Shown piece after piece: positions 1-7,807 of a stretch of DNA of 43,307 nt; position 1 is the stretch's first letter, and every line of letters starts with the position of its first letter. The notes beneath the pieces were generated by a model. It was not told the DNA's origin. It worked only from the letters and a program-made list of their open reading frames with translations, and made no database searches. Made by a program: the position numbers and the translations under genes. The DNA comes from Microcaldota archaeon. GTDB lineage: Archaea; Micrarchaeota; Micrarchaeia; Anstonellales; Bilamarchaeaceae. The stretch covers positions 1 to 43,307 of the forward strand of contig WJMN01000008.1 in assembly GCA_014727925.1 (NCBI GenBank), given 5' to 3'.

Positions 1-186
1 CGCGATAACTTTTACAACACAATAGTCGACAATAGCGAGACGTACACATACACTCCAGGCAAGGATTCACAACATCCTGAAGTCGGGAAAACATTCAATC
101 CGGACTCCTCCCTCCTGGTTGCTGTTTCTCCGGAATTCAGGGACATGGGAAAGGCCGTGAGGAACAAACTGACTGGAAAGCGGTGA
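1..186 (+). CDS. Unknown protein, C-terminal 61 residues (cut by left edge)
   Basis: Frame 1 is open from the first base to a TGA at 184-186 and reads RDNFYNTIVDNSETY at its start and MGKAVRNKLTGKR at its end. The ORF track shows only a minus-strand shadow here because the start lies outside the window. The reading is soluble, with a basic C-terminus and no visible motif or membrane segment. A perfect hairpin followed by T residues lies just downstream, which suits the end of a transcription unit. I do not recognise the family. Confidence 0.6.
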   Translation, partial: RDNFYNTIVDNSETYTYTPGKDSQHPEVGKTFNPDSSLLVAVSPEFRDMGKAVRNKLTGKR

Positions 187-198
187 TAGCACAACATC

Positions 199-226
199 TG
201 CCTGCGCACCCCGCAGGCATAAATTT
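199..226 (+). terminator. Hairpin with T-tract after the edge gene
   Basis: TGCCTGCG (199-206) and CGCAGGCA (212-219) form a perfect 8-bp stem around CACCC, followed by TAAATTTTT. It lies 12 bp after the stop of the left-edge gene. The layout resembles an intrinsic terminator; in archaea the T-tract is the better established signal, so the role of the stem is inferred. Confidence 0.5.
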
Positions 227-231
227 TTAAT
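220..231 (+). promoter_or_regulatory. TATA-like box for purB
   Basis: TAAATTTTTAA is centred about 36 bp before the purB ATG, predicting a start near 250 and a leader of about 10 nt. It overlaps the T-tract of the preceding terminator-like hairpin. Confidence 0.45.
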
Positions 232-261
232 CCACCTCTTCTCTATTATTCATGTGGTTTT

Positions 262-1575
262 ATGGCAGTTTCACCGCTCGATTCGCGCTACAAAACGGAG
301 ATGACACCTGTTTTTGATGAGGAGAACAAGCTCCGCAAATGGATGGAAGTAGAGGTTGCGCTTGCAAAGGCCCATGCCCTCCTCGGCCATATTCCTGAAG
401 AAGCTCCCGGGGCCATAGAGGCAGGAATGGAAAAAGTAAAAGTTGAGCGTGCCCAGGAAATAGAAGCCGAAATCCACCATGACCTGATGGCGATGGTCCG
501 CGCACTCTCTGAGCAGAGCGGGGAATACGGAGGCTACATCCACATCGGAGCAACAAGTTATGATATTGAGGACACTGCAACTGCACTGATTTTCAGGGAG
601 GCAATTGAGGTCCTAGAAAACCGCCTCAAAACCCTGAACTCAAAACTCAAAACCCTTGCAAAAGCGCACAAGAAAACAGTGTGCATAGGAAGAACACACG
701 GCCAGCACGCCAACCCCACCACTTATGGAATGAAGTTTGCAGTTTATTACCAGGAAATAAAGAGGAACCTAAAGCGCCTAGAAGAGGCAAAGGAAACCAT
801 TTCAGTGGGGAAGATGAGCGGGGCAACCGGCACGATGGCTGCATTCGGCAGGGAAGGAATTCAGATGCAGGAGCTTGTGATGGAGGAGCTGGATTTGAAA
901 CCCGCAAAAATCTCCACCCAGGTAATCCAAAGAGACAGGCATGCGCAGGTGCTCTGCACCCTTGGAATAATCGCAGGCACCCTAGAAAAAATGGCAAAAG
1001 AAATCCGCAACCTCTCCCGGCCGGAGATGGGCGAGCTTTCCGAACCCTTCGGGAAAAAACAGGTTGGCTCCTCCACCATGCCGCACAAGCGCAACCCGCA
1101 TAAGTCCGAGAGAATCTGTTCGCTTGCAAGAGTAGTGCGGGCAAACGTGCAGACTGCGCTGGAGAATATCCCCCTAGAGCACGAGCGAGACCTCACCAAT
1201 TCTGCAAACGAGCGCTTTATTTTTCCAGAAAGCTTCATAGTTACGGATTACATGGCAAAACAGATGGCAGCAATTCTTGAAGGCCTGGAATTCTATTCCG
1301 AAAACATCCAGCGCAACCTTGAGCTCACTAAGGGCCTGGTAATGGCCGAGCGCGTAATGATGGCACTGGTGGAAAAAGGCATGAGCAGGCAGGAAGCCCA
1401 CGAAGCAGTACGCGAAGTAGCCCAAAAAGCATTTAGGGAAAAGAAGTCCCTCAGGGAAGCCCTTTCGGAAAGCGAAGCGGGAAAGCAGTTCAGCGAAAAG
1501 GAGCTAGATGGGCTTATGGACCCCTCAACCTATCTGGGAAAAGCAGAAGAAATAGTGGATTCCGCTCTCGACTAA
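262..1575 (+). CDS. purB: Adenylosuccinate lyase
   Basis: Adenylosuccinate lyase works twice in purine synthesis, releasing fumarate from SAICAR and from adenylosuccinate. The 437-residue protein has the size and order of the aspartase/fumarase superfamily: N-terminal SPLDSRY, a catalytic-histidine region GRTHGQHANP, and the flexible signature loop GSSTMPHKRNPHKSE near residues 270-285 that carries the catalytic serine. Length is normal and no key residue appears missing. The ATG at 262 suits the TATA-like box upstream and directly starts the conserved N-terminus. It seems to be a single-gene unit between a terminator-like hairpin and the promoter of the next operon. Argininosuccinate lyase is less likely because the N-terminal and signature regions match PurB. 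Confidence 0.95.
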   Translation: MAVSPLDSRYKTEMTPVFDEENKLRKWMEVEVALAKAHALLGHIPEEAPGAIEAGMEKVKVERAQEIEAEIHHDLMAMVRALSEQSGEYGGYIHIGATSYDIEDTATALIFREAIEVLENRLKTLNSKLKTLAKAHKKTVCIGRTHGQHANPTTYGMKFAVYYQEIKRNLKRLEEAKETISVGKMSGATGTMAAFGREGIQMQELVMEELDLKPAKISTQVIQRDRHAQVLCTLGIIAGTLEKMAKEIRNLSRPEMGELSEPFGKKQVGSSTMPHKRNPHKSERICSLARVVRANVQTALENIPLEHERDLTNSANERFIFPESFIVTDYMAKQMAAILEGLEFYSENIQRNLELTKGLVMAERVMMALVEKGMSRQEAHEAVREVAQKAFREKKSLREALSESEAGKQFSEKELDGLMDPSTYLGKAEEIVDSALD

Positions 1576-1597
1576 ATCCCTCTCCTTTCTTTTCAAT

Positions 1598-1610
1598 ATA
1601 TTTATAAAGC
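1598..1610 (+). promoter_or_regulatory. TATA box for the VirB4-like operon
   Basis: ATATTTATAAAGC is centred about 38 bp before the ATG at 1642, predicting a start near 1630. A GGTG ribosome-binding site (1631-1634) then lies 7 nt before the ATG. No comparable promoter is visible within the next four genes, so the five genes to 7807 probably share this one. Confidence 0.5.
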
Positions 1611-1641
1611 TTAAACGAAATACCCAGAGTGGTGTGACTGA

Positions 1642-2457
1642 ATGGCTACCCTATCTGCCAAGCAACTGATGTATGGTTCTATCGGCCTTGCTTTCCTCGG
1701 GGCAATACTTGCCCTGAGCTCAAGCGCCAGCGGGATTCTGGGAATAATCGGAGGCCTTTTTGCAGGACTGGGGGGACTGGGCGCAGTGGTTTTCTTCAAG
1801 TATGGATATCTTGTGGTTCCCCTGATTACAAAATGGCAGAAAATAGTGATGGTCACCGATACCGGATATGAGATTCCGCCCTCCCAGGATGTAATCATAA
1901 AAAAGGTAGGAAACGAGTATTATGCATCCGCTTTTCTTTCAGTAAAGATTTTTGAGTCTGCAACCGAGAGGGGTCCGGAGCAGAATGTTGCCTACAACAA
2001 ATACTTTGAAAGGGCAATTTCCAACATGAGATATGTCGTGAAAATCTGCTATCTCCTCTATGCAGAAGATGTTGCGGAAAAGAGAAGGACAATTGAAACA
2101 AGGAAGGCAGAGTCCCAGCTGCGGCTTGCAAGGGAAAGAGACAAGGCAGACCCGGACGTACTGAAGATGGACAAGTATGAGAGGGAGATAGGGATGTGGG
2201 ACAACCAGCTCCAGCGCCTGATAAAGGGGGTGAGGCCCATGGGCGTGCTTGCCTATGCAATGACTTCTGCCACAGGGGTTTCAAAGGAGGCGGCTGTTGC
2301 CACTTTGAGGGCCCAGGTAAGGGAGCTTAAGGTAACGCTCCAGAATGCCCTCAATGTCCAGGTAGAGCAGCTTACTGCAGATGAAATGAAGAAGTGCTTC
2401 GAATGGGAGTACGCATTCCCTTCAGGGCCAAAGGAACTGGAGGAAAACATATTGTGA
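1642..2457 (+). CDS. Two-TM protein resembling a PrgI/VirB3-type anchor joined to a VirB4 N-terminal domain
   Basis: First gene of a five-gene operon. The 271-residue product has two glycine-rich membrane segments (about 10-27 and 31-53) and then a soluble part. That part has a beta-rich stretch (about 70-105, MVTDTGYEIPPSQD onward), a charged helical stretch (about 135-185) and an end of the form LKVTLQNALNVQVEQLTADE. Those features recall the N-terminal domain that precedes the motor in VirB4/TraC ATPases, and the next gene encodes a VirB4-like motor that lacks this domain. I therefore infer a split VirB4 whose N-domain is tethered to a VirB3/PrgI-like membrane hairpin. What is seen is the TM pair, the helical body and the operon position; the family assignment is inference and needs a profile or structure search. 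Confidence 0.55.
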   Translation: MATLSAKQLMYGSIGLAFLGAILALSSSASGILGIIGGLFAGLGGLGAVVFFKYGYLVVPLITKWQKIVMVTDTGYEIPPSQDVIIKKVGNEYYASAFLSVKIFESATERGPEQNVAYNKYFERAISNMRYVVKICYLLYAEDVAEKRRTIETRKAESQLRLARERDKADPDVLKMDKYEREIGMWDNQLQRLIKGVRPMGVLAYAMTSATGVSKEAAVATLRAQVRELKVTLQNALNVQVEQLTADEMKKCFEWEYAFPSGPKELEENIL

Positions 2458-2466
2458 GGGGATGAT

Positions 2467-4044
2467 GTGGGAAGGCTCTCAATAAGCAAGGTGCCCAACA
2501 ACGACATATCAAGCAGGAATATCCTTGTCCATCCCCCGGAGCCCCCGATGGAGGTGCTCTGCAAGGACCCGGCACAGGGAATTTATGTGGGCAGGACAAA
2601 GATGCTCAACGTTCCTTTTTACTGGACCTACAAAGAGGTCACCAACCCCCATCTTGCAGTGGTGGGGATAACCGGCTCAGGAAAATCCTACTTCATAAAA
2701 ACATTCCTTACCCGCGCTTCCTTCGTCTGGAACTCAAATGCCCTGATAATAGACTGGGCAGGAGAATACAAGCAATGGGTAAGGATGACCGGGGGAAAGG
2801 TTGTTTCCCTTGGAAAGGGCTCTTATCTGAACCTCCTTGACCTTGGGGGAATGAAGCCCTATGACCGCATAAAGCAGGTAATGCGCACGATAGGGATACT
2901 CACCAACATAGACCAGTACCCTGAGCAGAAGCGCCTTACTGAGCAGGCAATTGAAAAGGCCTACAAGGATAACAAGTTCAGGATGGATGAGAGGGAGCAG
3001 AGGGATGAGCTTGGAAGGCCTCTCCAGGCACCCACACTCAAGGACGTTATGACCATCCTGGAAGAAAGATCCTCCATGGGGACATACGAGTTCCCTGCAG
3101 AGCTTGAGAATGCAATATACCGGCTGAAGCAGTTTACCAAGCCGGGAGAGGACTTCTTTGCCCAGCAGAGCACAATCAGCCTTACCGAGCTTACAGAATC
3201 AGGCCTGGTTGCCCTGGACCTTTCAGGGCTCCCGGACGAGCGCTTCCGCGCCCTTGGCGCCCTTGCCATGCTCCAGTTCATAAAGGAGAGGATGAGGGCC
3301 ACAGGCTGGGCCACGGAAAAGGGGCTCCGCCTGATTGTTGTGCTAGATGAGGCCTGGAAAATCGGGAAAGATGAAAACAGCGATGTTGTGATGATAGTCA
3401 GGGAAGGAAGGAAATACAACTTCGGCCTTATTGTGGCTTCACAGAACCCCACAGACATTGCAGAGGCGATTTTCTCAAATGTGGGGACAACATTCATACT
3501 AAAAATCAAGTTTGAAAAGTTCCTGAATTATATACAGGGTACTCTCAATTTCAGCGAATACATGAGGGACGCAATCGCAAAGTTCGGAGTCGGGGAGACC
3601 GCGGTAAACATGGCGTTTTCCAGCGCAAACCCCTACCCCTCCACCTTCCTCATAGACAAGATTGAAGGGGAGGAGCCGATGAGGGAATTTTTCCTGGACC
3701 TCAGCAAGGTCCTTACAAAAGAGCAGAAGGAGGAGATGGACGTGGCAAGAAGTGTTTCATTTAAAAAAGACAGTTTGAGGAGGCGGCTCAGGGAGTTCGG
3801 GCTAAGCGAAGGCCGCATTGAGGACGTGGTGCGTCTTTTTGACCAGAAGAGCAGGCACATGGATATTGCTTCTTTTATAATCCTGCTTGAGCGCTTTGGG
3901 GTTGAAAGGTCAAATATAACTATGTTCCTTAAGGAAATAGGGATTGAGGACACTACAGTGATAAACATATTTACCCTCGCAGACAAGCGAAAGGCAGATG
4001 TGATGGACAGGGACATAACCCAGGTTATCCTAGAGGAGGGGTAG
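2467..4044 (+). CDS. VirB4/TraC-like (HerA-FtsK superfamily) secretion ATPase
   Basis: A 525-residue P-loop ATPase. Walker A GITGSGKS lies at 67-74, IIDWAGEYKQWV follows one strand later as in VirB4 proteins (which usually have a D-x-E-x-EY motif), Walker B is IVVLDEAW near 288-296, and REGRKYNFGLIVASQNP (about 313-328) matches the arginine-rich and sensor region of VirB4. Only about 60 residues precede the motor, so the usual VirB4 N-domain is missing; the upstream gene seems to supply it. About 130 helical residues follow the core. The start is GTG at 2467: GAGGGG sits 5 nt before it, and the ATGs at 2462 and 2465 run into a stop. It probably powers export or assembly at the cytoplasmic membrane. 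HerA of DNA end resection is less likely given the VirB4-like motifs and membrane-protein partners. Confidence 0.8.
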   Translation: MGRLSISKVPNNDISSRNILVHPPEPPMEVLCKDPAQGIYVGRTKMLNVPFYWTYKEVTNPHLAVVGITGSGKSYFIKTFLTRASFVWNSNALIIDWAGEYKQWVRMTGGKVVSLGKGSYLNLLDLGGMKPYDRIKQVMRTIGILTNIDQYPEQKRLTEQAIEKAYKDNKFRMDEREQRDELGRPLQAPTLKDVMTILEERSSMGTYEFPAELENAIYRLKQFTKPGEDFFAQQSTISLTELTESGLVALDLSGLPDERFRALGALAMLQFIKERMRATGWATEKGLRLIVVLDEAWKIGKDENSDVVMIVREGRKYNFGLIVASQNPTDIAEAIFSNVGTTFILKIKFEKFLNYIQGTLNFSEYMRDAIAKFGVGETAVNMAFSSANPYPSTFLIDKIEGEEPMREFFLDLSKVLTKEQKEEMDVARSVSFKKDSLRRRLREFGLSEGRIEDVVRLFDQKSRHMDIASFIILLERFGVERSNITMFLKEIGIEDTTVINIFTLADKRKADVMDRDITQVILEEG

Positions 4045-4045
4045 A

Positions 4046-4513
4046 ATGGCCAGAATGTGCATAATATCCAGGGAAGAAGTTCCTGAGGGAGAAGGAACCC
4101 CCATAAAAGAGGACGCAATAATCCGCACAATAAGGAGGATAAAGGGGAAATTGGGCATACTCCAGAACAACCAGCTGGTTGTTTCGGATGAGCACCTAGA
4201 AGAATACAGGAAAAAGCGGGAAAAATTTGAGAAGATGGCAGTAATCCACACCGCGGTTGCCGCAATTCTCGTGGTAATCCTCACTCTGGGCCCGCTTCTG
4301 CTGGGGGCCCCAATCAACCTGGTAAGCATTTTCTTTGCACTTGTGCTGGGAATAATGATTGCCGCACTTTCCCTGCTAAGCTACGTTCCCGGGCTTGAGG
4401 GGGAGGAAGAGAAAAAAACAAAGAGAACGCCAAAGCAGATTGCAAGGAGCCTTTCTCCTAGGAAAAAGGCAGCGCCACGCCGCCCCAAGGCGAAAAAAGC
4501 AAAGAAGAAGTGA
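4046..4513 (+). CDS. Two-TM operon protein with lysine-rich tail
   Basis: Starts one base after the ATPase stop. The 155-residue product has a cytoplasmic-looking N-terminal domain (CIISREEVPEGEG, then a basic helix and YRKKREKFEKM), two membrane segments near 64-86 and 91-113, and a tail made almost entirely of Lys, Arg, Pro and Ala (PRRPKAKKAKKK). The hairpin topology puts both ends on the same side, probably cytoplasmic, where the basic tail could contact acidic lipids, nucleic acid or the acidic parts of its partners. I do not recognise the family. Its fixed position inside the operon suggests a structural subunit of the same membrane complex. Confidence 0.65.
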   Translation: MARMCIISREEVPEGEGTPIKEDAIIRTIRRIKGKLGILQNNQLVVSDEHLEEYRKKREKFEKMAVIHTAVAAILVVILTLGPLLLGAPINLVSIFFALVLGIMIAALSLLSYVPGLEGEEEKKTKRTPKQIARSLSPRKKAAPRRPKAKKAKKK

Positions 4514-4518
4514 GTTGA

Positions 4519-5247
4519 ATGGTTGAAGATGGAGCACCAGAACCCAAAGTAGATGGCTTCCGGATGACCGCAAAGCTTACCGGAAAGTTTTCTGATGTTG
4601 CAAAGGCCCTCAGCACAATATCTTTCCTCAAGATAGCAAAGGAGAAAGAGGGGGTGGGTGTTGCTTATGTGGAGAGCAGGAGCATAGACAAAACACCCTA
4701 CCTTTTTTCCATGATGAAGTTTAAGAAGGATGAGATAGAGGCAATCTACACAGTCCCGTCCAATGTTTCTCCAACCAAAAGAAAGCTTGATGTGCTTCGC
4801 TACCTGCTCAACATGATAACCCTAATTGAGCCCCATTACGCTATTGACAACAAGGTGGTCTACCAGCTTGTTGAGGAGACCATGAGGCAGATGGAAGATT
4901 ATACCAGCGGAGACTACAAATCCCTATACAAAGAATACGACCAGCTCAAGAGGGAGGTGGAGAACCTTCGCCGCTCTTCTATGATATACCGCAACCAGGT
5001 GAAAAGCCTTTCCAAGGAAAATTATGAGCTGAAAAACGAGAACGATGAGTACAAGGTGAGATTTGAAAAACTCAGGGGAGGGATATCCGACAGTGTCCTG
5101 AGCACAAGAATCCAGAACTGGATAATGGACCATAATGGCTCCATAAACATTGTGGAGTTTGCAAAGTACAACCGGGTTCCTGAGGCCAGGGTGGAAGACG
5201 TTCTGAACCGCCTGGTGAGGCAGGGGTATCTGGAGCAGATTCAGTGA
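4519..5247 (+). CDS. Coiled-coil protein with C-terminal winged helix
   Basis: Fourth gene of the operon, 5 bases after its neighbour. The 242-residue soluble protein has an alpha/beta N-terminal region (about 12-125), a coiled coil (about 130-190, with YDQLKREVENLRR and KENYELKNENDEYK) and a final domain RIQNWIMDHNGSINIVEF to VEDVLNRLVRQGYLEQI. That last part has the helix-turn-helix and wing pattern of small archaeal winged-helix domains. It is probably a cytoplasmic adaptor of the membrane complex; direct DNA binding is possible but unproven. No enzyme motif is visible and I cannot name a family. Confidence 0.65.
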   Translation: MVEDGAPEPKVDGFRMTAKLTGKFSDVAKALSTISFLKIAKEKEGVGVAYVESRSIDKTPYLFSMMKFKKDEIEAIYTVPSNVSPTKRKLDVLRYLLNMITLIEPHYAIDNKVVYQLVEETMRQMEDYTSGDYKSLYKEYDQLKREVENLRRSSMIYRNQVKSLSKENYELKNENDEYKVRFEKLRGGISDSVLSTRIQNWIMDHNGSINIVEFAKYNRVPEARVEDVLNRLVRQGYLEQIQ

Positions 5248-5251
5248 GCAT

Positions 5252-7807
5252 ATGGTGGATATAAAGGACTTGAAGATAAAGAAGCGCACCTTCCAGTTTG
5301 ATGTAAAGAGGCGCTATTCAAACGAACTCAAATTCAAGAAGGTGGAAAAGACACCACTTGAGAAAATAAAGGAGTTCCTAGAGTCCTTTAGGAAACCAAA
5401 GGGAGAAGTGGTTCTGGAGGATAAAGAGGAGGAAAAGGAGAAAGGGGGAACTGCTCGGCTTGGGGAAAAGGAGAAAGAAGAGCCCCTGGTAAGCACAAAT
5501 CTCCTCCTGAAGGCAGGAGGAGGCACGATCCTTATTTTCCTTCTCCTGATCTCTGCATTCCTTTTCATACAGTCAGGGGTATATGCACAGGAAGTGGTTG
5601 TGAATCCCCCCGATTCCCAGGCAATCCATTCCGAAGTCATTGCTTATGACATACTTACTGCAAGCCAGGAGGAAAATCCCCGGGACCCGACACATACAGC
5701 ATTTGTGAGGATGGAGCTGCAGGGGGAAAAAACCGCAACAATTCCCATATCCCTTGAGGCCTACAACCGCGTGGTGCCCTCCTCTGTCTATGTTTTGCGC
5801 AGCCACCGCTACCAGGCAGAAACCTACCCCGAATTCCTCAATTCATTTAAGCAACGGATGTTCCACTGGGACATTCCGGTAAACGAGATAGGTATGGGTG
5901 AGCTGGCCACTCTTCCCTCACAATCCCTGGTTGTGGTGCCCAGCGGATACATACCCCAGCAGATGCTTTCAGGCAGCGGCACACGCATAACCGACCTCCT
6001 TGATAGGGGGGCAACAGTTGTGTATGTGGGCCAGCCCTTTTTCCGGATGTTCAATGAGCAGGGCGCAGTTGTTTCATCAAACCCTGCCGCACTTGACCCG
6101 ATGCGCGTTACTTTTGACGAGAGCACCCAGCTGGTTTCTACCAATAACCTGAGCATGGGCAGCCCGCTATATGCACTTGGGGGAGGTTCCATGATTTGGG
6201 GCTCAGTAAGCTCAGTTTCATATGGGGAGGGATACCTGATTGCATTCCCCCAGACGCTTGACGGCGGCTGGGCCAGCGGTGAAGAAGCAGCCGCCGATAT
6301 TTACCGCCTCATAGTGGAGATGCCCTGGATTTCCCCGGCAGGGAGCGCTTCATCAGAAATTGGGGTTTCCACGAACCTCACAGTGGCAGAGCTTTACACC
6401 AGCGTGTTTGAAGGAGACCGCAAGTATTTGCGGGTATATGGATTTGATGAAGAGAGCGGGACCGGATTCAATGAGGTAATTTATGCAAAGAAGAGCACAA
6501 AGGGGGAGATATACACAGAAGGCCACGATATTGTCCCCGGCGGGCTCGGCCCAACGGAAATGGACATAATGGCAGACCTGCGAGAAGAAGGCGGGGAGGC
6601 AAGGCTCTTTCTTGTAATTACCCATATTGGGGAAGAAGTAGACAGGACCCCGGTTGCCACCACCAAGGTAGCCCTGAATTCCCAGCCAACATTCCCTTAC
6701 GAATTTCTCCTTCCCAGCGGAAACTACGTACTCAACATAATGGATACTGAGGACAACAGGTATGCACGTTCATACATGCGGGTAGGCACGCTGGATATTG
6801 TGCAGGGCTCCCACGCTATATCCACAGACACATACAGGTTCTCATTTTACCTAGATGGGCAGCGTGTGCCGGTTTCAGGAAGCGTTTATGTGAATGGAGA
6901 CCCGTCTAATGCACGGGAGTTTGAAAATACAGAGTCAATTGAGCTTGAGGCCTCCAGAATGGTCGGGGGGCCCCTTGAGGGGAACCAGGAGCACACTTTC
7001 ACTTTTGAGCTGGGCGATTTCCAGTTTACTGAAACTGTGTATAAGCGCGCACCATCATCAATATTTGATGAGCCTCTGTTTGTGGCCGCCGGAATAATCG
7101 GGATAATTGCACTTGGGATTGGCTTCCTTTTTGCAAGGAAAACCGAAACCATGTATGGCTTGGATATCCCTGACTTCCCTCCGCAGACAACAAATAAAAT
7201 CCCCATGAAAAAGGAAACCCTCCTTAAAATCTTCACCAAGCTCAATGAAAAGTACAAATGGAAGCACACCCCCCTCACACTGAGCGAGATAAAGAGCGGC
7301 TTCCGGGGAATGCTACATGAAGGAAAGCCGATTTTCATAAGCGATTACAATCTTGAGTACCTGCTTCTCCGCCTGATAGGGATGGGAGAAGTAAAGAAGG
7401 AGATAAAGTATTATGGGCTCACATCCTGGGAAGAAGATACAGGATACAGCATGAGATACCTTGCTTTCTTCCGGAAGCTGAGGGACATCTGCATAAACAA
7501 CGCGGTTCCCTTTACCCATTTTGAAAAATCGGAGAATTATGATTCTAGGATAACAATTCTCGGCCAGAAGATTTTCGTGCATCTTTATGATGAGCCGGGA
7601 AGGGTGATACCGAATGCACTTTCCTCCCTTGGAAAAGGCCTTAACATAATTCTATTTGAAGAGGAGGCGGAAAAGAGCGAATTCTACGAATACCTTTCCA
7701 GCGGCTACCAGGGAGGAACCATCCTCAAACTTGAGATACAGGCAGGCTCGGTTCTCCTCAAGACCTTTAGGGAATTTGAAGAGATGGTCAAGGAGATGAA
7801 GGTTTAG
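5252..7807 (+). CDS. Large bitopic surface protein of the VirB4-like operon
   Basis: The 851-residue product ends the operon. A charged cytoplasmic segment (1-85) is followed by a membrane segment (about 88-108), an ectodomain (about 110-605), a second membrane segment (about 609-629, VAAGIIGIIALGIGFLF) and a cytoplasmic domain of about 220 residues. Ectodomain residues about 190-370 alternate hydrophobic strands and helices (SLVVVPSGYIPQQM, GATVVYVGQPFF, GYLIAFPQTLDGG), recalling a class I glutamine-amidotransferase-like fold used as a surface module. Ig-like beta regions with YTEGHDIVPGG and LPSGNYVLNI follow. The cytoplasmic tail starts PDFPPQTTNKIPMKKETLL and matches nothing I recognise. 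It may be the outward-facing component of the machine. The gene runs 20 nt into the convergent glycosyltransferase gene. Confidence 0.75.
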   Translation: MVDIKDLKIKKRTFQFDVKRRYSNELKFKKVEKTPLEKIKEFLESFRKPKGEVVLEDKEEEKEKGGTARLGEKEKEEPLVSTNLLLKAGGGTILIFLLLISAFLFIQSGVYAQEVVVNPPDSQAIHSEVIAYDILTASQEENPRDPTHTAFVRMELQGEKTATIPISLEAYNRVVPSSVYVLRSHRYQAETYPEFLNSFKQRMFHWDIPVNEIGMGELATLPSQSLVVVPSGYIPQQMLSGSGTRITDLLDRGATVVYVGQPFFRMFNEQGAVVSSNPAALDPMRVTFDESTQLVSTNNLSMGSPLYALGGGSMIWGSVSSVSYGEGYLIAFPQTLDGGWASGEEAAADIYRLIVEMPWISPAGSASSEIGVSTNLTVAELYTSVFEGDRKYLRVYGFDEESGTGFNEVIYAKKSTKGEIYTEGHDIVPGGLGPTEMDIMADLREEGGEARLFLVITHIGEEVDRTPVATTKVALNSQPTFPYEFLLPSGNYVLNIMDTEDNRYARSYMRVGTLDIVQGSHAISTDTYRFSFYLDGQRVPVSGSVYVNGDPSNAREFENTESIELEASRMVGGPLEGNQEHTFTFELGDFQFTETVYKRAPSSIFDEPLFVAAGIIGIIALGIGFLFARKTETMYGLDIPDFPPQTTNKIPMKKETLLKIFTKLNEKYKWKHTPLTLSEIKSGFRGMLHEGKPIFISDYNLEYLLLRLIGMGEVKKEIKYYGLTSWEEDTGYSMRYLAFFRKLRDICINNAVPFTHFEKSENYDSRITILGQKIFVHLYDEPGRVIPNALSSLGKGLNIILFEEEAEKSEFYEYLSSGYQGGTILKLEIQAGSVLLKTFREFEEMVKEMKV

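Noticed and set aside
681-1103. 140-residue ORF and several minus-strand ORFs inside purB
   Set aside because: They lie wholly within purB in other frames and show no motif; composition reflects shadow translation.
1642-7807. Treating the VirB4-like operon as an integrated conjugative element or plasmid remnant
   Set aside because: No relaxase, integrase, coupling protein, tRNA junction or direct-repeat boundary is visible, and composition looks like the flanks.
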